In this document: piece by piece, positions 1 through 12,860 of the stretch
Layout of the letters: every line of letters begins with the position of its first letter
How positions within the stretch are numbered: the stretch's first letter is position 1
NCBI GenBank assembly: GCA_015039365.1
Contig: WION01000230.1
Location: 20,891 to 84,890, forward strand
DNA: 64,000 nucleotides
Direction of reading: 5' to 3'
Origin: Amanita rubescens
Taxonomy: Eukaryota > Basidiomycota > Agaricomycetes > Agaricales > Amanitaceae
Made by a program: the position numbers and the translations under genes
Notes under the pieces: model-generated
Told to the model about the DNA's origin: nothing
Databases searched by the model: none
What the model saw: only the letters and a program-made list of their open reading frames with translations

Positions 1-1
1 G

Positions 2-2977
2 AGACTATTTATGTCAGCGGTTATCTCAAAAATGCGTGGCGAACCACCGCCCAACATGCCGTATGATTTTTACAGCAATATGCTCGAATCTCTTCTCTTT
101 ATACTTAACAGTCGGGAGGTGCGCAGCATTTGAAACACGAGATGCATTCTTCTTAAGAGTCAATAGCTTGTTTATGGTCGTTTAAGAAGCGAATTGGTGG
201 TAAACCTTTTTAACCTTATGAACGGGATTCTATCAAGAGAAGACTACATCGATTTCGCAGCAGAGCTACACAGTAACTCAGAGGCCGGGAATCTGTTGGA
301 ATTTATAGAGCACATGGTTGATTATCATGCTTTCTCAAATCAGGATTCTGTTAACGTAGACTTAAAACGACGAGGAAGACGATTTTTACTCGAAGTGATC
401 GTAAAGATGGAAGGTATATCATCGTTTAACTCCAACATACCGGATGATCCCCTCAATGCTTTCCGATTCATCATCTCTATCCTTGGCAACGCTAAGAAGG
501 TGCGCAACATTTCAAACTGGGATAAACACTCCTCAGAGCTGGTAGCGAATATCTCAGATCCCGTCTCACGTTATAGGCGAAACACTAGCCATCCTTATAT
601 ACAGGATTCTATCCTCGGAAGACTACATAGATTTTGTGGCACAGCTGGACCATACCACGCCGGCTGACACCACAAATCTGTTGGATCTCGTACTTGATCA
701 TATATCTTTTGAGGATCTGGAAGATGCAGGCCTGACCCCGCGAGCAAGTTTGTTCCTGTTGAAAATTATGTCAAAGACATACGTTGAACCGCTGCCCGAT
801 CCGGATGACCCTGAAAACCATTCTTTTCCATTGCTCCTCTACATCATCAACTATCATTTGCTGGTGCGTGACACTTCAAAGCTGGAAATAACTTCCTAAA
901 ACTTAGTAATAGTGCCCGGATGGTGTGGTAGTAAACCCAGTGACGACCAACCTTTTGTGCCACATTCTATCCAGGGAAGATTACATCGACCTCGTGGCAC
1001 AGCTAGACCAAGCATCTGATGCTAAGAATCTGTTGGATTTCTTACTGACAATGCTTGAGCATGATGATCCCTTCTCAAATCAGCATTCTTCCACACTGGA
1101 CATGAATTGGCGAGGAAGACGATTTATGTTGGAAGTTTTCTCAAAGATGCACATTGTGCCGTCATTGAATATGCCACATGATCCTGACAGCTATGCCCTT
1201 CCATTGCTATTGTATATACTCAAGGGTCGAGATATGGAGGTGCGCCATTTCAGACATGCAATGTACTACACTTAAAAACCAGTACCAGTATTTATATTCC
1301 ACTGCTTTAGGTGCAACAATCATCGACTTCATGTACGAGATGCTATCCCGAGAGGACTACATCGATCTTGTGACTCGGATAGATGATCCCTCGGATGCCA
1401 GTAAACTGTTGGATCTCATTCTTGATATGCTTCGTTGTCATTGCGTATCAAGTCAGGAGCCTGCCACTGCTGTGGATATTACACGGCGAGCACGACGATT
1501 TATGCTCAAAGTTATCTCAAAGGTACCTATCGTTCCACCGTCCTTGATTGTGACTGGAGTCCGTATACCACTGGTCAATCGTGATTACATTGGTGGCGGT
1601 GGCTTTGGGCACGTTTTCAAGGGCGAACGAGGGGGAAAAGCCATTGCATTGAAAATGTTGTACAAGTCCGACAACCAAGTAGTATGTCTCTTCACGTCAT
1701 TGTTAATTTGTTATAAGTGTTGCTAATTCGGAGACCGATAGGCCTTCTGCCGAGAGGCGTTGATGTGGCGATCTCTCAAGCACGAGTTCGTGCTGCCGTT
1801 TTTAGGGATCCATGAAATCACAAACAGAGCAGTACCACAATTTTTCCTCGTTTCGCCATATATGAAGAACGGTACTCTATCCCGATGGCGGAAACAAGCA
1901 AATCCACCAATCGCCGTTATTGAAGAACGGGTACGTTCACCTATTTCTTGTTTTTATTCTACGTCTAAATGATAAATGTCGGAAGATACTGGAAGTCGCG
2001 CAAGCCATGGAATACATCCACTCAGAAGGCGCATTTCATGGGGATCTCCGTGGGGTATTCTACCTCAGATATACTAGTATGTCACAATGCTGACTCTTCT
2101 CTCCAGGAGAATGTTCTCTTGGACGATAATCTTCATGTCCAGATCGCTGACTTTGGTTTGACCCGACTCTCAGAAGCTACAAATACGAGATCGGGAGCAC
2201 TACATCTGAACTTTGCGGCTCCAGAGTTATTCGGAATCTCCGGGGATGACGACGATCCGTCCGACGACCCGTCGCCCAGAACGCAAATGTCGGATGTCTA
2301 CGCGTTTGGATGCCTTTTTTATGAAGTGCGTCATGACAAATATGAGGCTGATCTTCCTTCGGTGTTGACTTTTCTACTAGATCTACTATGATAGTATACC
2401 TTTTGCCGGAAAAACGGACTTGCAGATCTTGACCCTCGTCTCTCGAGGGGCACTTCCACCTCGGCTAGACGGGCAGCAGCCTCTGAGCGATGAAGCATGG
2501 GACGTGATCCAGCGCTGCTGGGTACGGGAACCATTGAAACGACCAAGAATGAATAACATCGTAGAAAGGATGATTGCGATGTCGCAATCTGTGTCTCCCC
2601 AAATCACTGAAATCAAAATCAATGCTGGCGATGAAAGTTTGCAAGAATTGTCGTCTTCATCGACACCTGATCGTGCAGTGCGCAGATCGACTTTTTCTAC
2701 TAACCGCGTTTTGATAACTAATTTACACCACACCAGGCCTCTCAAAAACGAAAAGGCGTAGATGACGTAGGTATACTTTTCGTTTTAGCTGTGTTACTTT
2801 CCTGAACCAAATCATTGTAGAAACTCGACAATCAAATTGCATCAATATCTGGTATTACTTCCTCAGTACGTTGACAATTTTCTTTTATTGGTATCGTTCA
2901 AGGTACAAATAACAACCCCACTAGCCCGATCGAAAACGAAGACGTCACGTAAGAGTCTTCTTTTTCTAAGCCGTTGA
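2..2977 (+). CDS. Multi-module TKL-type protein kinase, 5' end outside window
   Basis: Predicted exons: 2-118 (partial), 167-499, 546-863, 913-1239, 1289-1681, 1742-1930, 1986-2054, 2107-2325, 2381-2677, 2737-2766, 2821-2865, 2903-2977, giving about 803 aa in the window with all introns phase 0. The first five exons each carry one N-terminal module (ILSREDY...RRGRRF...SKM). The fifth continues into the kinase N-lobe with GGGGFGHVFKG and an IALKML lysine. Helix C is AFCREALMW, the catalytic loop is HGDLRG plus ENVLLD across an intron, then IADFGLTR and FAAPELFG. It therefore looks catalytically competent, with HGD for HRD and Arg for the usual Lys of HRDLK. Three short tail exons (ASQKRKGVDD, a 15-aa exon, then a basic ARSKTKTSRK stretch) end at TGA. 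The same architecture is complete at 8029-11648, so the missing 5' end is probably a leader exon and one module. Substrate unknown. Confidence 0.78.
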
Positions 2978-4530
2978 GAATGGGATGCTAAACCTGATTG
3001 CGGTAGGATTCTGAAAGCGAATGAAGTCTCCTACACGCAATTGATTAGCCGGATGTTGGGTCGGGTTAGCGGTGAAAAGACACAACCAAGTTCTGTCCGC
3101 ATCACGCTCTATCCACTCGAATCGAATTCCTTGATATTGACCCATCACTAACTGTAGTGTATAATAAGCCATCATGTATGCGTATTTTCCTGCTTAGTCC
3201 GTGACAATTAATATTCTTCGGTACTGGCCACTGCTGCGCCGTCAAGTTCGAAAGTTCGGATCTGAGCATCATCAGTACTCGGTTCTCGTACTCAGAAATC
3301 GAGACTTACTTGTATATGCAAAAAAAATGCGCATACAACGACATAATCCGTTGTCAGGTAACCGACCTCAAATAGGAATTTCAGAGGAGAGGGCAATGTG
3401 CCCGTTGCATTGACGCGGGGGTCATTAGGGGAATACAAAGTTGACGAATCGACCGATTCGGAACGGTCGATTCGAAAGTTGGTGTGGTTCTCACGGGGCC
3501 GAGCACTATATTCACCACCTGTCATTCCACGTGACCTGAAGATTGACCCCGACGTGGACCTTGTTGAAGAGGCGGATAATCTTCTTCTGGACTACGTCTT
3601 CTGGGATAATCCCTAGGAGGTGACTTGAGTTGATGGTCGTGGCCTCGTGGGGGTGGAGATATCCTACGTCGTAGAGGAGTTTGGATATCGCAGTAGCGCC
3701 GATGATCACGCTCGCACTCACGAGGCAGCGTAATGGAAGGCGAGCGGTGCCTACGTCTCCGGGGTGGCGAACAGTGAACGCGCGGAAGGTAAATGCCTTC
3801 TGCACACAGGTGAAGCCCCACCATACTACTGGTAAGTAGTAGAGTGGCAGCGGTAGAGGTCGCGACCAGGGCTGTGGAAGGGGCCGTGAGGAGATGATGG
3901 CGATGAAAGACCAGACTCCGGATTGGGGCAGAGGTGTAAGCATTTGGTGACTGGTCCTTTCTTATTCTCTGTGCCAGTATTAAGTAAGTAATGGACTCTG
4001 TGGGGTGATAGTGTCATCGCCATCATTCTCCTCGGTCTACACCATGACGGCGGCATATGACAGCCATTCCTCGGGATCCTGCCCTCGTTCTCATCTGCCT
4101 ACTACCACACGTGGTGGGGCCAGTTCCGTTCAACACCTCTGACTGGCCGCAGGCAGCCGCGCAGTCCACTGGGAAGATCGCGCCCCTACCACATTCGCCA
4201 CCCCTCCTCTCTGGACCCGGACCTGAACATAAGGTCCGGTCCGGGTCCGAACCAGGTCCGCAAGGTTCGAACCTCGAACCGCGGCCAGTATATCTGCAAA
4301 GCTATATATACGCGGTCACTGGAGAGGTGGGAGTGGAAGAAAACGTTCACGTGGCACGTGCAGGCAGGTGCGGCCCTGCGTCAGCCATCATCTTACTCTA
4401 CTACTTATAATGATCGCAATAACAGGGCGCAGACGACAGTCGATTCGAAGCTAGGATACAAATGACACTCACTGCACGTCCTGGTGCTAAAAGCAGTTAG
4501 GTTGACAGTTCAACACGTTCAAACTCAGTT
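2978..4530. other. Decayed antisense gene debris between kinase units
   Basis: There is no intact gene in this stretch. On the minus strand 2966-3175 is open (WIERDADRTWLCLFTANPTQ region), and relatives of it recur downstream of the kinases near 6.4, 11.7, 46.3 and 51.3 kb; I do not recognise it. Positions about 3206-3400 resemble the C-terminal coding end of the KRE6-like copies (minus-strand EVGYLTTDY, then a GTAAGTC donor), so this is probably a KRE6-type remnant. At 3512-3943 the minus strand has a 143-codon open frame with hydrophobic stretches and no recognised domain. 3950-4480 shows nothing convincing. Confidence 0.4.
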
Positions 4531-4565
4531 AGGTCCTATTGGAGTTTGGCGCTACATACGGTATA

Positions 4566-5020
4566 ATTACACCGCCCCACGACGCCGAAATGCTCAAGGT
4601 CCCCACTGCAAGGCCCCTCGACCTCACAGACGCCCTCAGCTATCTCGACGTCGTCAAGGCCCAGTTCCAGGACAAGCCAGAGCTCTACGAGCAGTTTCTC
4701 GACACGTTGAAGGACTTTAAGAGTAAAGTGTGCGTTCTTGTCTGTTCACCCTTTTTTGCCTCTCTGTACTTCGCTCCAGCATCGACACTCCAGAGGTTAT
4801 ACAGCGCGTTTCGCGCCTTTTTCATGGCAACCCCAATCTTATTCAGGGTTTCAGCACTTTCCTCCCCGTGGGCTACAGAATCGACATTTCCTCCGATCCT
4901 CTCGATCTAAACACCATCATCGTCACTGCCCCTCACGGAACAACCGCCAAGATCCTCAACAATACCTATACTCCATCCTTGCCGCTTCAGGATTCCCCAG
5001 CACGCAAACTACCGCCTTAA
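4566..5020 (+). pseudogene. SIN3: SIN3 corepressor PAH-domain fragment
   Basis: Two exons, about 4566-4729 and 4780-5020, joined over a GTGCGT...CCAG intron. They encode a peptide running from PLDLTDALSYLDVVKAQF through [16 protein letters not shown] to [33 protein letters not shown]. This is the paired amphipathic helix (PAH1) signature of the Sin3 histone-deacetylase scaffold, which binds short helices of repressors. A full SIN3 is well over 1000 aa with several PAH domains and an HDAC-interaction region; here only one PAH remains and the frame stops at 5020. No clear initiator precedes the fragment (ATG at 4590 is inside the homologous part). The fragment lies directly upstream of a truncated kinase copy, so it was probably captured during rearrangement. 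Identity is confident, function is not. Confidence 0.75.
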
Positions 5021-5040
5021 CTATGTCAGTTCCGGGCTCT

Positions 5041-6345
5041 TCCTTGTTAGGCACAACAATCACTGTTGACCTCGTGTACGAGATTCTATCCCGAGAGGAC
5101 TACGTCGACTTCGTGACTCGGATAGGTGATCCCTCGGATGCTAGTCGACTGTTGGATTTCATACTTGTCATGCTTCTTAATCATCTCGTATCAAGTCAGG
5201 ACTTCACCATCGTGGATTTTTAAGCACAAGTTCGTACTACCGTTTTTAGGGATCCATGAAATCAGAAATACAACAGTACCCCAGTTTTTCCTCGTTTCGC
5301 CATATATGAAGAACGGCACTCTAGCCCAATGGAGGAAACAAGCAGATCGACCAATAGCCGTTATTGAAGAACGCGTATGCTTTCACCCATTTCTTATTTT
5401 CATTTTACGTCTAACGCTCGGAAGATACTAGAAGTCGCGCAAGCCATGGAATACATCCATTCAGAAGGCGCAGTTCATGGCGATCTCCGCGGGGTACTAA
5501 TCTACATCAGATACATATGTTACAATGCTGACTCTTTTATCCAGGAGAACGTTCTCTTGGATGATAATTTCCATGTCCAAATAGCTGACTTTGGTTTAAC
5601 TCGACTCTCTGAAGCTACAAATACGAAATCTGGAGCACTACATTTGAACTTTGCCGCCCCAGAGTTATTCGGAATCTGTGAGGATGACGACAATCCGCCC
5701 GACGACCCACCTCCCAGAACGCAAATGTCAGATGTCTACGCGTTTGGATGCCTTTTTTATGAGGTGAGTCATAACAATTATGCTGATCCTCCTTTAATGC
5801 TGACTTGCCTAGATTTACTATGATATACTATCTTTTGCTGGAAAATTAGACATTCAGATCTTGACCCTTGTCTCTCGAGGGGTACTTCCACCTCGGCTAG
5901 ACGAGCAGCCTCTGAGCGATAAAGCATGGGACGCGATTCAGCGCTGCTGGGTGAGGGAACCATTGAAATGACCAAGAATGAATAACGTCGTGGAAAGGAT
6001 GATAGCGATGTCGCAATCTGTGTCTCCCAATATCAATCCTGACGATGCAAGTCAGCGAGAAGAATCATCGATACCCGACAGTACAGTGCGCAAATTGGCG
6101 TTTTCTACTAACCACATTTTGCTAACTAATACCACACCAGGCCTCTCAAAGACGACGACGCGTACATTATGTAGGCATTTTTCGTTTGAACTGCGTTACT
6201 TTCTGAACCTAATCGCTGTAGGAACTTGACAATCAAATTGCGTCAACATCGTCCTCGGTACGCTGACAATTTCCTTTTACTGGTATCGCTCAAGCTACAA
6301 GTAACAACCCACTAGCCCGATCGAAAAAGAAGACGTCACGTAAGA
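5041..6345 (+). pseudogene. Truncated kinase copy lacking the N-lobe
   Basis: A module starts at about 5041 (YEILSREDYVDFVTRIGDP) but is cut at 5216-5223, where the sequence jumps straight to KHKFVLPFLGIHE of the kinase. Comparison with 10025-10500 shows that the end of the module, the Gly-rich loop, the VALK lysine and helix C are deleted, and the junction creates a TAA. The C-lobe exons that follow are well preserved (ATACTAGAAG exon with HGDLRG, then ENVLLDDNF, IADFGLTR, FAAPELFG, and YYDILSFAGK). A second break is TGA at 5969-5971, replacing the CGA of the LKRPRM motif. The tail exons after about 6140 are recognisable but end early. It cannot make an active kinase and is read as a pseudogene fused behind the SIN3 fragment. 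Confidence 0.8.
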
Positions 6346-7159
6346 GCTTTCTTCTTCTAAGCCGTTGGGAACGGGATGCTAAACCTGATTGCAGTAGAAT
6401 TCCGAACGCGAATGAAGCCTTCTGCATGCGATTGATTAGTGGGACATTGGGTCAGGTTAGCAGTAAGAAGACACAGCTGTTACTTTACCCGCATCACGTT
6501 CTATCCGCTCGAATCAAAATCCTTGATATACTCAGTAGCCTGTACTGTATAATAAGCAACTATGTATGCATATTTTATGCATATTTTTCATGCTTAGTCG
6601 ATGTCAAGTTATATCCTTGGCCACTTTTGCGCCGTCATTCGGACCTGTGCCTCATCAGCACTCGGTTCTCGTGCTCGGAACTCGAGACTTACTCATATGC
6701 GCATAAAATGATATAATCGTTCTCAGGTAACCAACAGCGATTACACCAGCATTCATGCACCTTCGCATCCCTGTCTTTAATACAGCCGCTATATCCAGCC
6801 GTAACCTGGCCGGGAAGATTGTAGTTAGATAAAATATTTGCTGCCAATCGGTACTTGCGAAGGCCCGCTCGCCCGCTACGGTCACCTGGGTAAAATGTGA
6901 CATATTAAGGCGACAGGGCCAGACGTGCCGTTACGTGGATGCGGGCTAGACAAGTGAGCGAAAACGCGAGTAGAGCCAGGATGGTGAGGGGTAGTAGCTA
7001 GATGGCGGACGACGGGAGAAAGGGTCCTGGGATGAGATGCGCAAGTCGTCGAGTGTGGGCAGTCATATCGTTTGCGAGACGGTGGAGGATTATTGCGATG
7101 GTCAGTCCGAAAAGGATTTGCGGGGCGAAGACGGAGCATACATATGAGCGAGGGCACGT
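6346..7159 (-). pseudogene. KRE6/SKN1-like remnant with internal deletion
   Basis: The minus-strand frame at 6655-6903 joins a peptide related to the KRE6 N-terminal TFYPGD segment (HFTQVTVAG in this frame, TFYPGDRSG in the next) directly to TTIFPARLRLDIAAVLKTG and YAHMSKS. The latter correspond to TTMIFPAGLGFDNARVYQRKG and DAYMSKS in the better copy at 41.2 kb. The middle of the glucanase-like domain is missing. 6882-7157 minus is open without recognisable domains. 6346-6560 repeats the post-kinase debris seen at 2978-3200. Decayed, not expressed as a protein. Confidence 0.45.
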
Positions 7160-7930
7160 AATTGAGTAAACGCGAAGGTGCGGAGGCCCGGGGCTATTTC
7201 GTCGCCGAGAAACCTAAGCAGCCACGTCTGCGTCATTAACATTCATACCTGAATGTTGGAAGGGAAACTCACTCGTATTCTCCTCCAAGCGCGCTTTAGT
7301 ATAAACCATCAAGGGATACCCTGAAGGATTAGACGCAATGCCCCTACTCCCCTCTCCCATACTCGAACTGTAGTTTACCAAGGAATGCGAGAGGGTTTGG
7401 AACGTCGCTATACCACGTCTATGTATATGTCAGCTTTTACGATGATGAAGGAAGACGAGCGGGACGCACTTAAGATTCCCGGATTAATTATACCAGTAAT
7501 GGTGATGGGCCCTTCGCACGGCGGTTGGATCTGCTTTGAGATACACATCCAAGCCTGCGTAGGTCGGGCAGGAGGTCGTCGTCGTCTAGTGGTCTGAAGA
7601 TCGAGGGTTTGGTCGTGCCCTTGTAGTGCAAGGCCGTGAGGGTATTGGAGAATGGCGGTGGCACTGAGTCTGACTTGAAAGTTGAGGAATGCCTGTGACT
7701 TGGCGACTAGTGCATTGAAGGCGAGAGATGTGAGGGCAGACGCAGCAGAAACGAAGTAGCCTCACCACCTGCAAGGCTATACGTGCTTGGGAGACATGGG
7801 AGCGGATGAGTTGAGCGGGGAGAGAAATGAACTTGTTGAGAGCGAGAAAGCTGTCGGAGGACGCGGCGCTGTTGTGGAACGTGTACCTTTGTGCTGGGGC
7901 CACGCTAGGGCCACGAGGCAACTTCGAGCA
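7160..7930 (-). pseudogene. Unrecognised degenerate antisense gene, relative at 41.9-42.6 kb
   Basis: The minus strand holds broken open frames (for example 7586-7921) whose pieces recur at 41780-42600, including SQTQCHRH and an MVYTKARLxxNxSEFP segment. The two copies share frame-breaking differences and each sits just upstream of a six-module kinase gene, so the segment duplicated together with its neighbour. I recognise no domain and assign no function. Confidence 0.3.
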
Positions 7931-8028
7931 TACGTGTAACTGGCTTCACTGCACCCACCGCACGATCAGATTCTGTCCAGCCGAAAAGCACGGAGCCTTC
8001 TGTTACAGGAGCACATATCTAACTCATA

Positions 8029-11000
8029 ATGGAAGGGCACAACACAGAGTCGCACGATGTTGACAGTGACGACGCCTTCCCGTTGCTTCTCTTTACACTC
8101 GGCACTAAGAAGGTACGCGATCGTATTTCAACCTCTGAGTGTATCTACCTAAGGTCCAATAGTCTAAATCTCTTCTATGTGCATCGACGGTCAACCTCAT
8201 GCACGAGATTCTATCTGGGGAAAACTACATCAACCTCGCGGCGCAGATAGACCATGATTCGGATGCCAAGAATTTGTTAGATTTCATACCGCACTGGCTT
8301 CACAATTATTCCTTATCAAATCAGGATCCGGTCACTGTAGACATGAAACGACGAGCAAGACGATTTGTGCTGGCAGTTATCTCAAGGATGCATGATGTCC
8401 CATTGCCCAATATACCGCATGATCCCGACAGCTACACACTCCCATTACTCCTCACTATACTCAAGAATAAGGTGCGCAACATATCAAACCGGAGCGCATT
8501 ATGCTTAAGAGCCAATAGCCCGAACTTCCTGTTACGTCCATTGCTCACGAAACGACAATCCGCCTTGTGAGCGAGATTTTATTCAAGGAAAACTACATCA
8601 CCCTCGCTTCACAAGTGAATCAATTCTCGGACGCCATAAATTTGTTGAAATTGATAACGCGTATGATTCGTCGTCCCTCTTTACCAAATCGCGATTCTCC
8701 CATGGAACAACGGGCGGGACGATTTATGTCGGCAGTTATCTCAAAAATGCGTGGTAAACCACCGCCCAACATGCCGTATGATTTTTACAGTAATATGCTC
8801 CGATCTATTCTCTATATACTTAACAGTCCGGAGGTGCGCAGCATTTGAAACACGAGATGCATTCTTCTTAAGAGTCAATAGCTTGTTTATGATCGTTTCA
8901 GAAGCAAATTGGTGGTAAAGCTTTTTAACCTTATGGACGGGATTCTATCAAGAGAAGACTACATCAATTTCGCGGCAGAGCTACACCATAACTCAGAGGC
9001 CTGGGATCAGTTGGATTTTATACAACGCATGGTTGATTATTATGCCTTCTCAAATCGGGGTTCTTTTAGCGTAGGCTTAAAACGACGGAAAACACGATTT
9101 ATACTAGAAGTGATCGCAAGGGTGCAACGTTTATCTTCTTCTTCTAACATATCGGATGATTCCCTCAGCAATACATTCCGATTGATTATCTCTGTACTCA
9201 ACACTAAGGTGCGTAACATTTCAAATTGGCATAAACACTCCTAAGAGTTGGTAGTGGACATCCCGCATCCTGTCTCGCGTTATAAACAAAATACTAGCCG
9301 AATTTATATATGGGATTCTATCCTCGGAAGACTACATAGAGCTGGACCATACCACGCCGGCTGACGCCACAAATCTGTTGGATTTCGTACTTGATCATAT
9401 ATCTTTTGAGGATCTGGAATATGCAGGCATGACTCCGCGAGCAAGACTGTTCCTGTTGAAAATCATGTCAAAGACATACATTGAACCGCCACCCAATCCG
9501 GACGATCCTGAAGATTATTCTGTTCAATTGCTCCTCTACATCTTCAACTACGATTCGCCGGTGCGTGACACTTCTAATCCGGAAATCACTCTAAAAAGTA
9601 ATAGTGGGTCACGGTGAATGGTATCGTACACCCAGTAATGACCGACATTTTGTGCCACATTCTATCTAGGGAAGATTACATCAACCCCGTGGCACAGCTA
9701 GACCGAGTCTCTGATGCCAAGAATCTGTTGGGCTTCGTACTGACAATGCTCGAGTGCGATGTTCCCTTCTCAAATCAGCAATATTCTTCCACAGTGGACA
9801 TGGATCGGCGAGGAAGACGATTTATCTTGGAAGTTTTCGCGAAGATGCACAATATATCATCATTGAACACGCTGTATGATGCTGACAGCTATGCCCTTCC
9901 ATTGCTCTTGTATATACTCAAGGATAGTAGGGAGGTGCGCCATTTCAGACCTGCAATGTACTACACTTAAAACCAGTACTAGTATTCATATTCCACTGCT
10001 TTAGGTGCAATAATCGTCGATCTCATGTGCGAGATGCTATCTCGAGAGGACTATGTCGACCTTGTAACTCGGATAGATGATCCCTCGGATGCCAGTAAAC
10101 TGTTGGATTTCATACTTTATATGCTTCTTAATCATCGTGCATCAATCCAGGACTCTACCACTGGGGATATTACACGGCGAGCACGACGATTTATCCTCAA
10201 AGTTATCTCAAAGATACCTATTGTTCCACCGTCCTTGATTGTGACTGGAGTCCGTATACCACTGGTCAATCGTGATTACATTGGTGGCGGTGGCTTTGGG
10301 CACGTTTTCAAGGGCGAACGAGGGGGAAAAGCCATTGCATTGAAAATGTTGTACAAGTCTGACAACCAAGTGGTATGTCTCTTTGCGTCATTGTTATAAG
10401 TGAAGTTGCTGATTCGGAGACCAATAGGCCTTCTGCAGAGAGGCATTGATGTGGGGATCTCTCAAGCACAAGTTCGTGCTGCCGTTTTTAGGGATCCATG
10501 AAATCACAAACACAACAGTACCACAATTTTTCCTCGTTTCGCCATATATGAAGAACGGTACTCTAGCCCAATGGCGGAAACAAGCAAATCCACCAATAGC
10601 CGTTATTGAACAACGCGTATGTTCACCTATTTCTCACTTTTATTCTACATCTAACACTGCGACTCGGAAGATACTGGAGGTGGCGCAAGCCATGGAATAC
10701 ATCCATTCAGAAGGCGCATTTCATGGAGATCTCCGCGGGGTATTCTACCTCAGACACACTACGTTACAATGCTGACTCTTCTCTCCAGGAGAATGTCCTC
10801 TTGGATGATAATTTTCATGTCCAGATCGCTGACTTTGGTTTGACCCGACTCTCAGAAGCTACAAATACGAAATCGGGAGCACTACATCTGAACTTTGCCG
10901 CCCCAGAGTTATTCGGAATCTCCGGGGATGACGACGATCCGTCCGACGACCCATCACCCAGGACGCAAATGTCGGATGTATACGCGTTTGGATGCCTTTT

Positions 11001-11648
11001 TTATGAGGTGCGTCATGACGAATGTGCTGATCTTCCTTCGATGTTGACTTGTCTAGTAGATCTACTATGATAGTGTACCTTTTGCCGGGAAAACGGACTT
11101 GCAGATCTTGACCCGCGTCTCTCGAGGGGTACTTCCACCTCGGCTAGACGGGCCGCCTCTGAACGATGAAGCATGGGACGTGATCCAGCGCTGCTGGGTA
11201 CGGGAACCATTGAAACGACCAAGAATGAATAACATCGTAGAAGGGATGATGGCGATATCGCAATCTGTGTCTCCCCAAATCAATGCTGACGATGCAAGTC
11301 TGCGAGAGGAATCGCCGTCTTCATCAACACCCGATAATATTGTGAGTAGATTGGCGCTTTCTACCAAGCCAGTCTTGGAACTAATATATCCCATCACCAC
11401 ACCAGGTCTGTCAAAAACGAAAGCGCATACAAGACGTACGCAAATTTTTTGTCGAGCTGCGTTACTTTCCTGAATCAAATCACTGTAGGAACTTGACAAC
11501 CAAATCGCATCAACATCTGGTATTACTTCCTCAGTACGTTGACAATTTTCTTTTGTTGGCATCGTTCAAGCTACAAATAACCCCACTAGCCCGATCGAAA
11601 ACGAAGACGTCACGTAAGAGCTTTCTTTTTCTAAGCCGTCGAGAATGA
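8029..11648 (+). CDS. Six-module TKL-type kinase, complete and intact
   Basis: Fourteen exons, all junctions phase 0: 8029-8112, 8163-8471, 8519-8833, 8882-9208, 9255-9560, 9605-9934, 9983-10372, 10428-10616, 10671-10739, 10789-11007, 11060-11341, 11406-11435, 11489-11533, 11571-11648, about 990 aa without a break. Exon 1 (ATG at 8029) is a short leader ending LLLFTLGTKK. Exons 2-7 each begin with a linker and one module. Exon 7 continues into the kinase (GGGGFGHVFKG, IALKML). Later exons supply AFCREALMW, HGDLRG+ENVLLDD, IADFGLTR, FAAPELFG, SDVYAFGCLFYE and a W-C-W-x-R-E-P-x-K-R-P C-lobe end, then a basic tail ending SRKSFLFLSRRE. Family knowledge suggests a Ser/Thr or dual-specificity TKL kinase. 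The module array is likely for oligomerisation or recruitment (inference). The last intron is only 37 nt, the weakest part of the model. Confidence 0.82.
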
Positions 11649-12860
11649 CATGCTGAACCTGATTACGGCAGGATTCCGAAAGCGAATGAAGTCTCCCGCA
11701 TGCAATTGATTAGTTGGACGTTGGGTCGGGTTAGCAGTAAAAAGACACAGCTACCTCGAATCGGATTCCTTGATATTAACTCTTCAATGACACTGTACAA
11801 TAAGCGATCGAATAGACGAAATACGAGCAGAATATGAACAAAAAAGCGTCGTGAACGTAGGTGTGAGGGTGTTCGCAGTAATTTGGCTATTGAGAGCGAA
11901 GGAAACGGAAATTGTGAACGTGAGCGTGAGGAGAATGCGTGTGTACAAAATCCGTCGCGGTACTTTGACTATCGAGAGCGAGAGAAACGGAAAAAGTGCA
12001 TCATGTATGCGCATTTTACAGCGAAAGCTTCAAGTTATATTCTTTGGTATTGGCCTATTGCGCAGTCAAGTTCGAAAGTTCGGATCTGTGCCTCGTCAGC
12101 ATTCAGCTCTCGTACTCAGAACTCAAAAAATCAAAAGACTCACTTGAAAGACAAGCGCATTAAACGACGCAATCCGTTCACGGTGGATTTCCCGATACGG
12201 TCGCCTGCGTGAAACGTCTACTCATTCTTCACGAACTCGTCCGACAGGGAAAACACCAGCTCCAACTACTCCTGCCCATCGAACGCTTTGCGCACTTCGG
12301 CCATCTATCTGTAGAAGAAATGATGAATACGGCATGGCAAAATCGGAAGGCAAGTTTCATAGTACCGGGATTGCTCTGCGACAGGGCGAGGAAGGGATTG
12401 CAGAGGAGAGGGCAGTGACGTGCCCGTAGCATTGACGTGGAGGTCATTAGCTTTTGGTACTTTAAGATGGTCACTAGAGTGTGTGCCGTGCAGGTCCTCT
12501 CGTCATCACGTTGTTCAAGCAGGTCGAGGACAGGTCGTAACCTCAGGTCGTGAGGGGAAGAGGGTTGGAAGGTGTGGTATCAGGCCATTTGCGCTCGCCG
12601 ATACGATGCGTTAGCATTACGAGATCGTGGTGGTCAACAACGCCCTCATCGTGAAACGTGGCACTACCAGAGTGTGACGTCACCTCGCCTCTACACAGCA
12701 ATCGTCACTTGGCGTTCAGTCAATATGGCAACTACCTACTCTAATTCGACTCCCATCCTCCAGGTTAAGCGCTTAAATCGCTCGAGGCCCAGGATCTCAT
12801 CGCGCAGGCCGACTGTATCAAGCCAAATTGAAGCGGTCACGCGAAAGGATATTCAATAAC
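11649..12860. other. Post-kinase debris with KRE6-like remnant
   Basis: 11649-11830 repeats the unrecognised antisense debris found after other kinase genes. Around 12040-12330 the minus strand is a badly decayed KRE6-like piece: an LELVFS, SDEFVKN, TFHAGDR series is readable only by changing frame, matching ELVFS...TFYPGD in the copies at 35.4 and 58.3 kb. From 12420 to 12860 nothing convincing is seen. Confidence 0.35.

Noticed and set aside
2331..11562. Conserved minus-strand open frames opposite kinase exons (for example 2331-2546, 5778-5975, 11013-11222)
   Set aside because: They repeat only because the sense kinase exons are duplicated. They run across introns, lack domains and carry codon patterns of the sense strand.
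8029..11648. Each module as a separate small gene with its own start
   Set aside because: Several modules lack an ATG before the conserved part, while splice sites between them are consistent and always phase 0.
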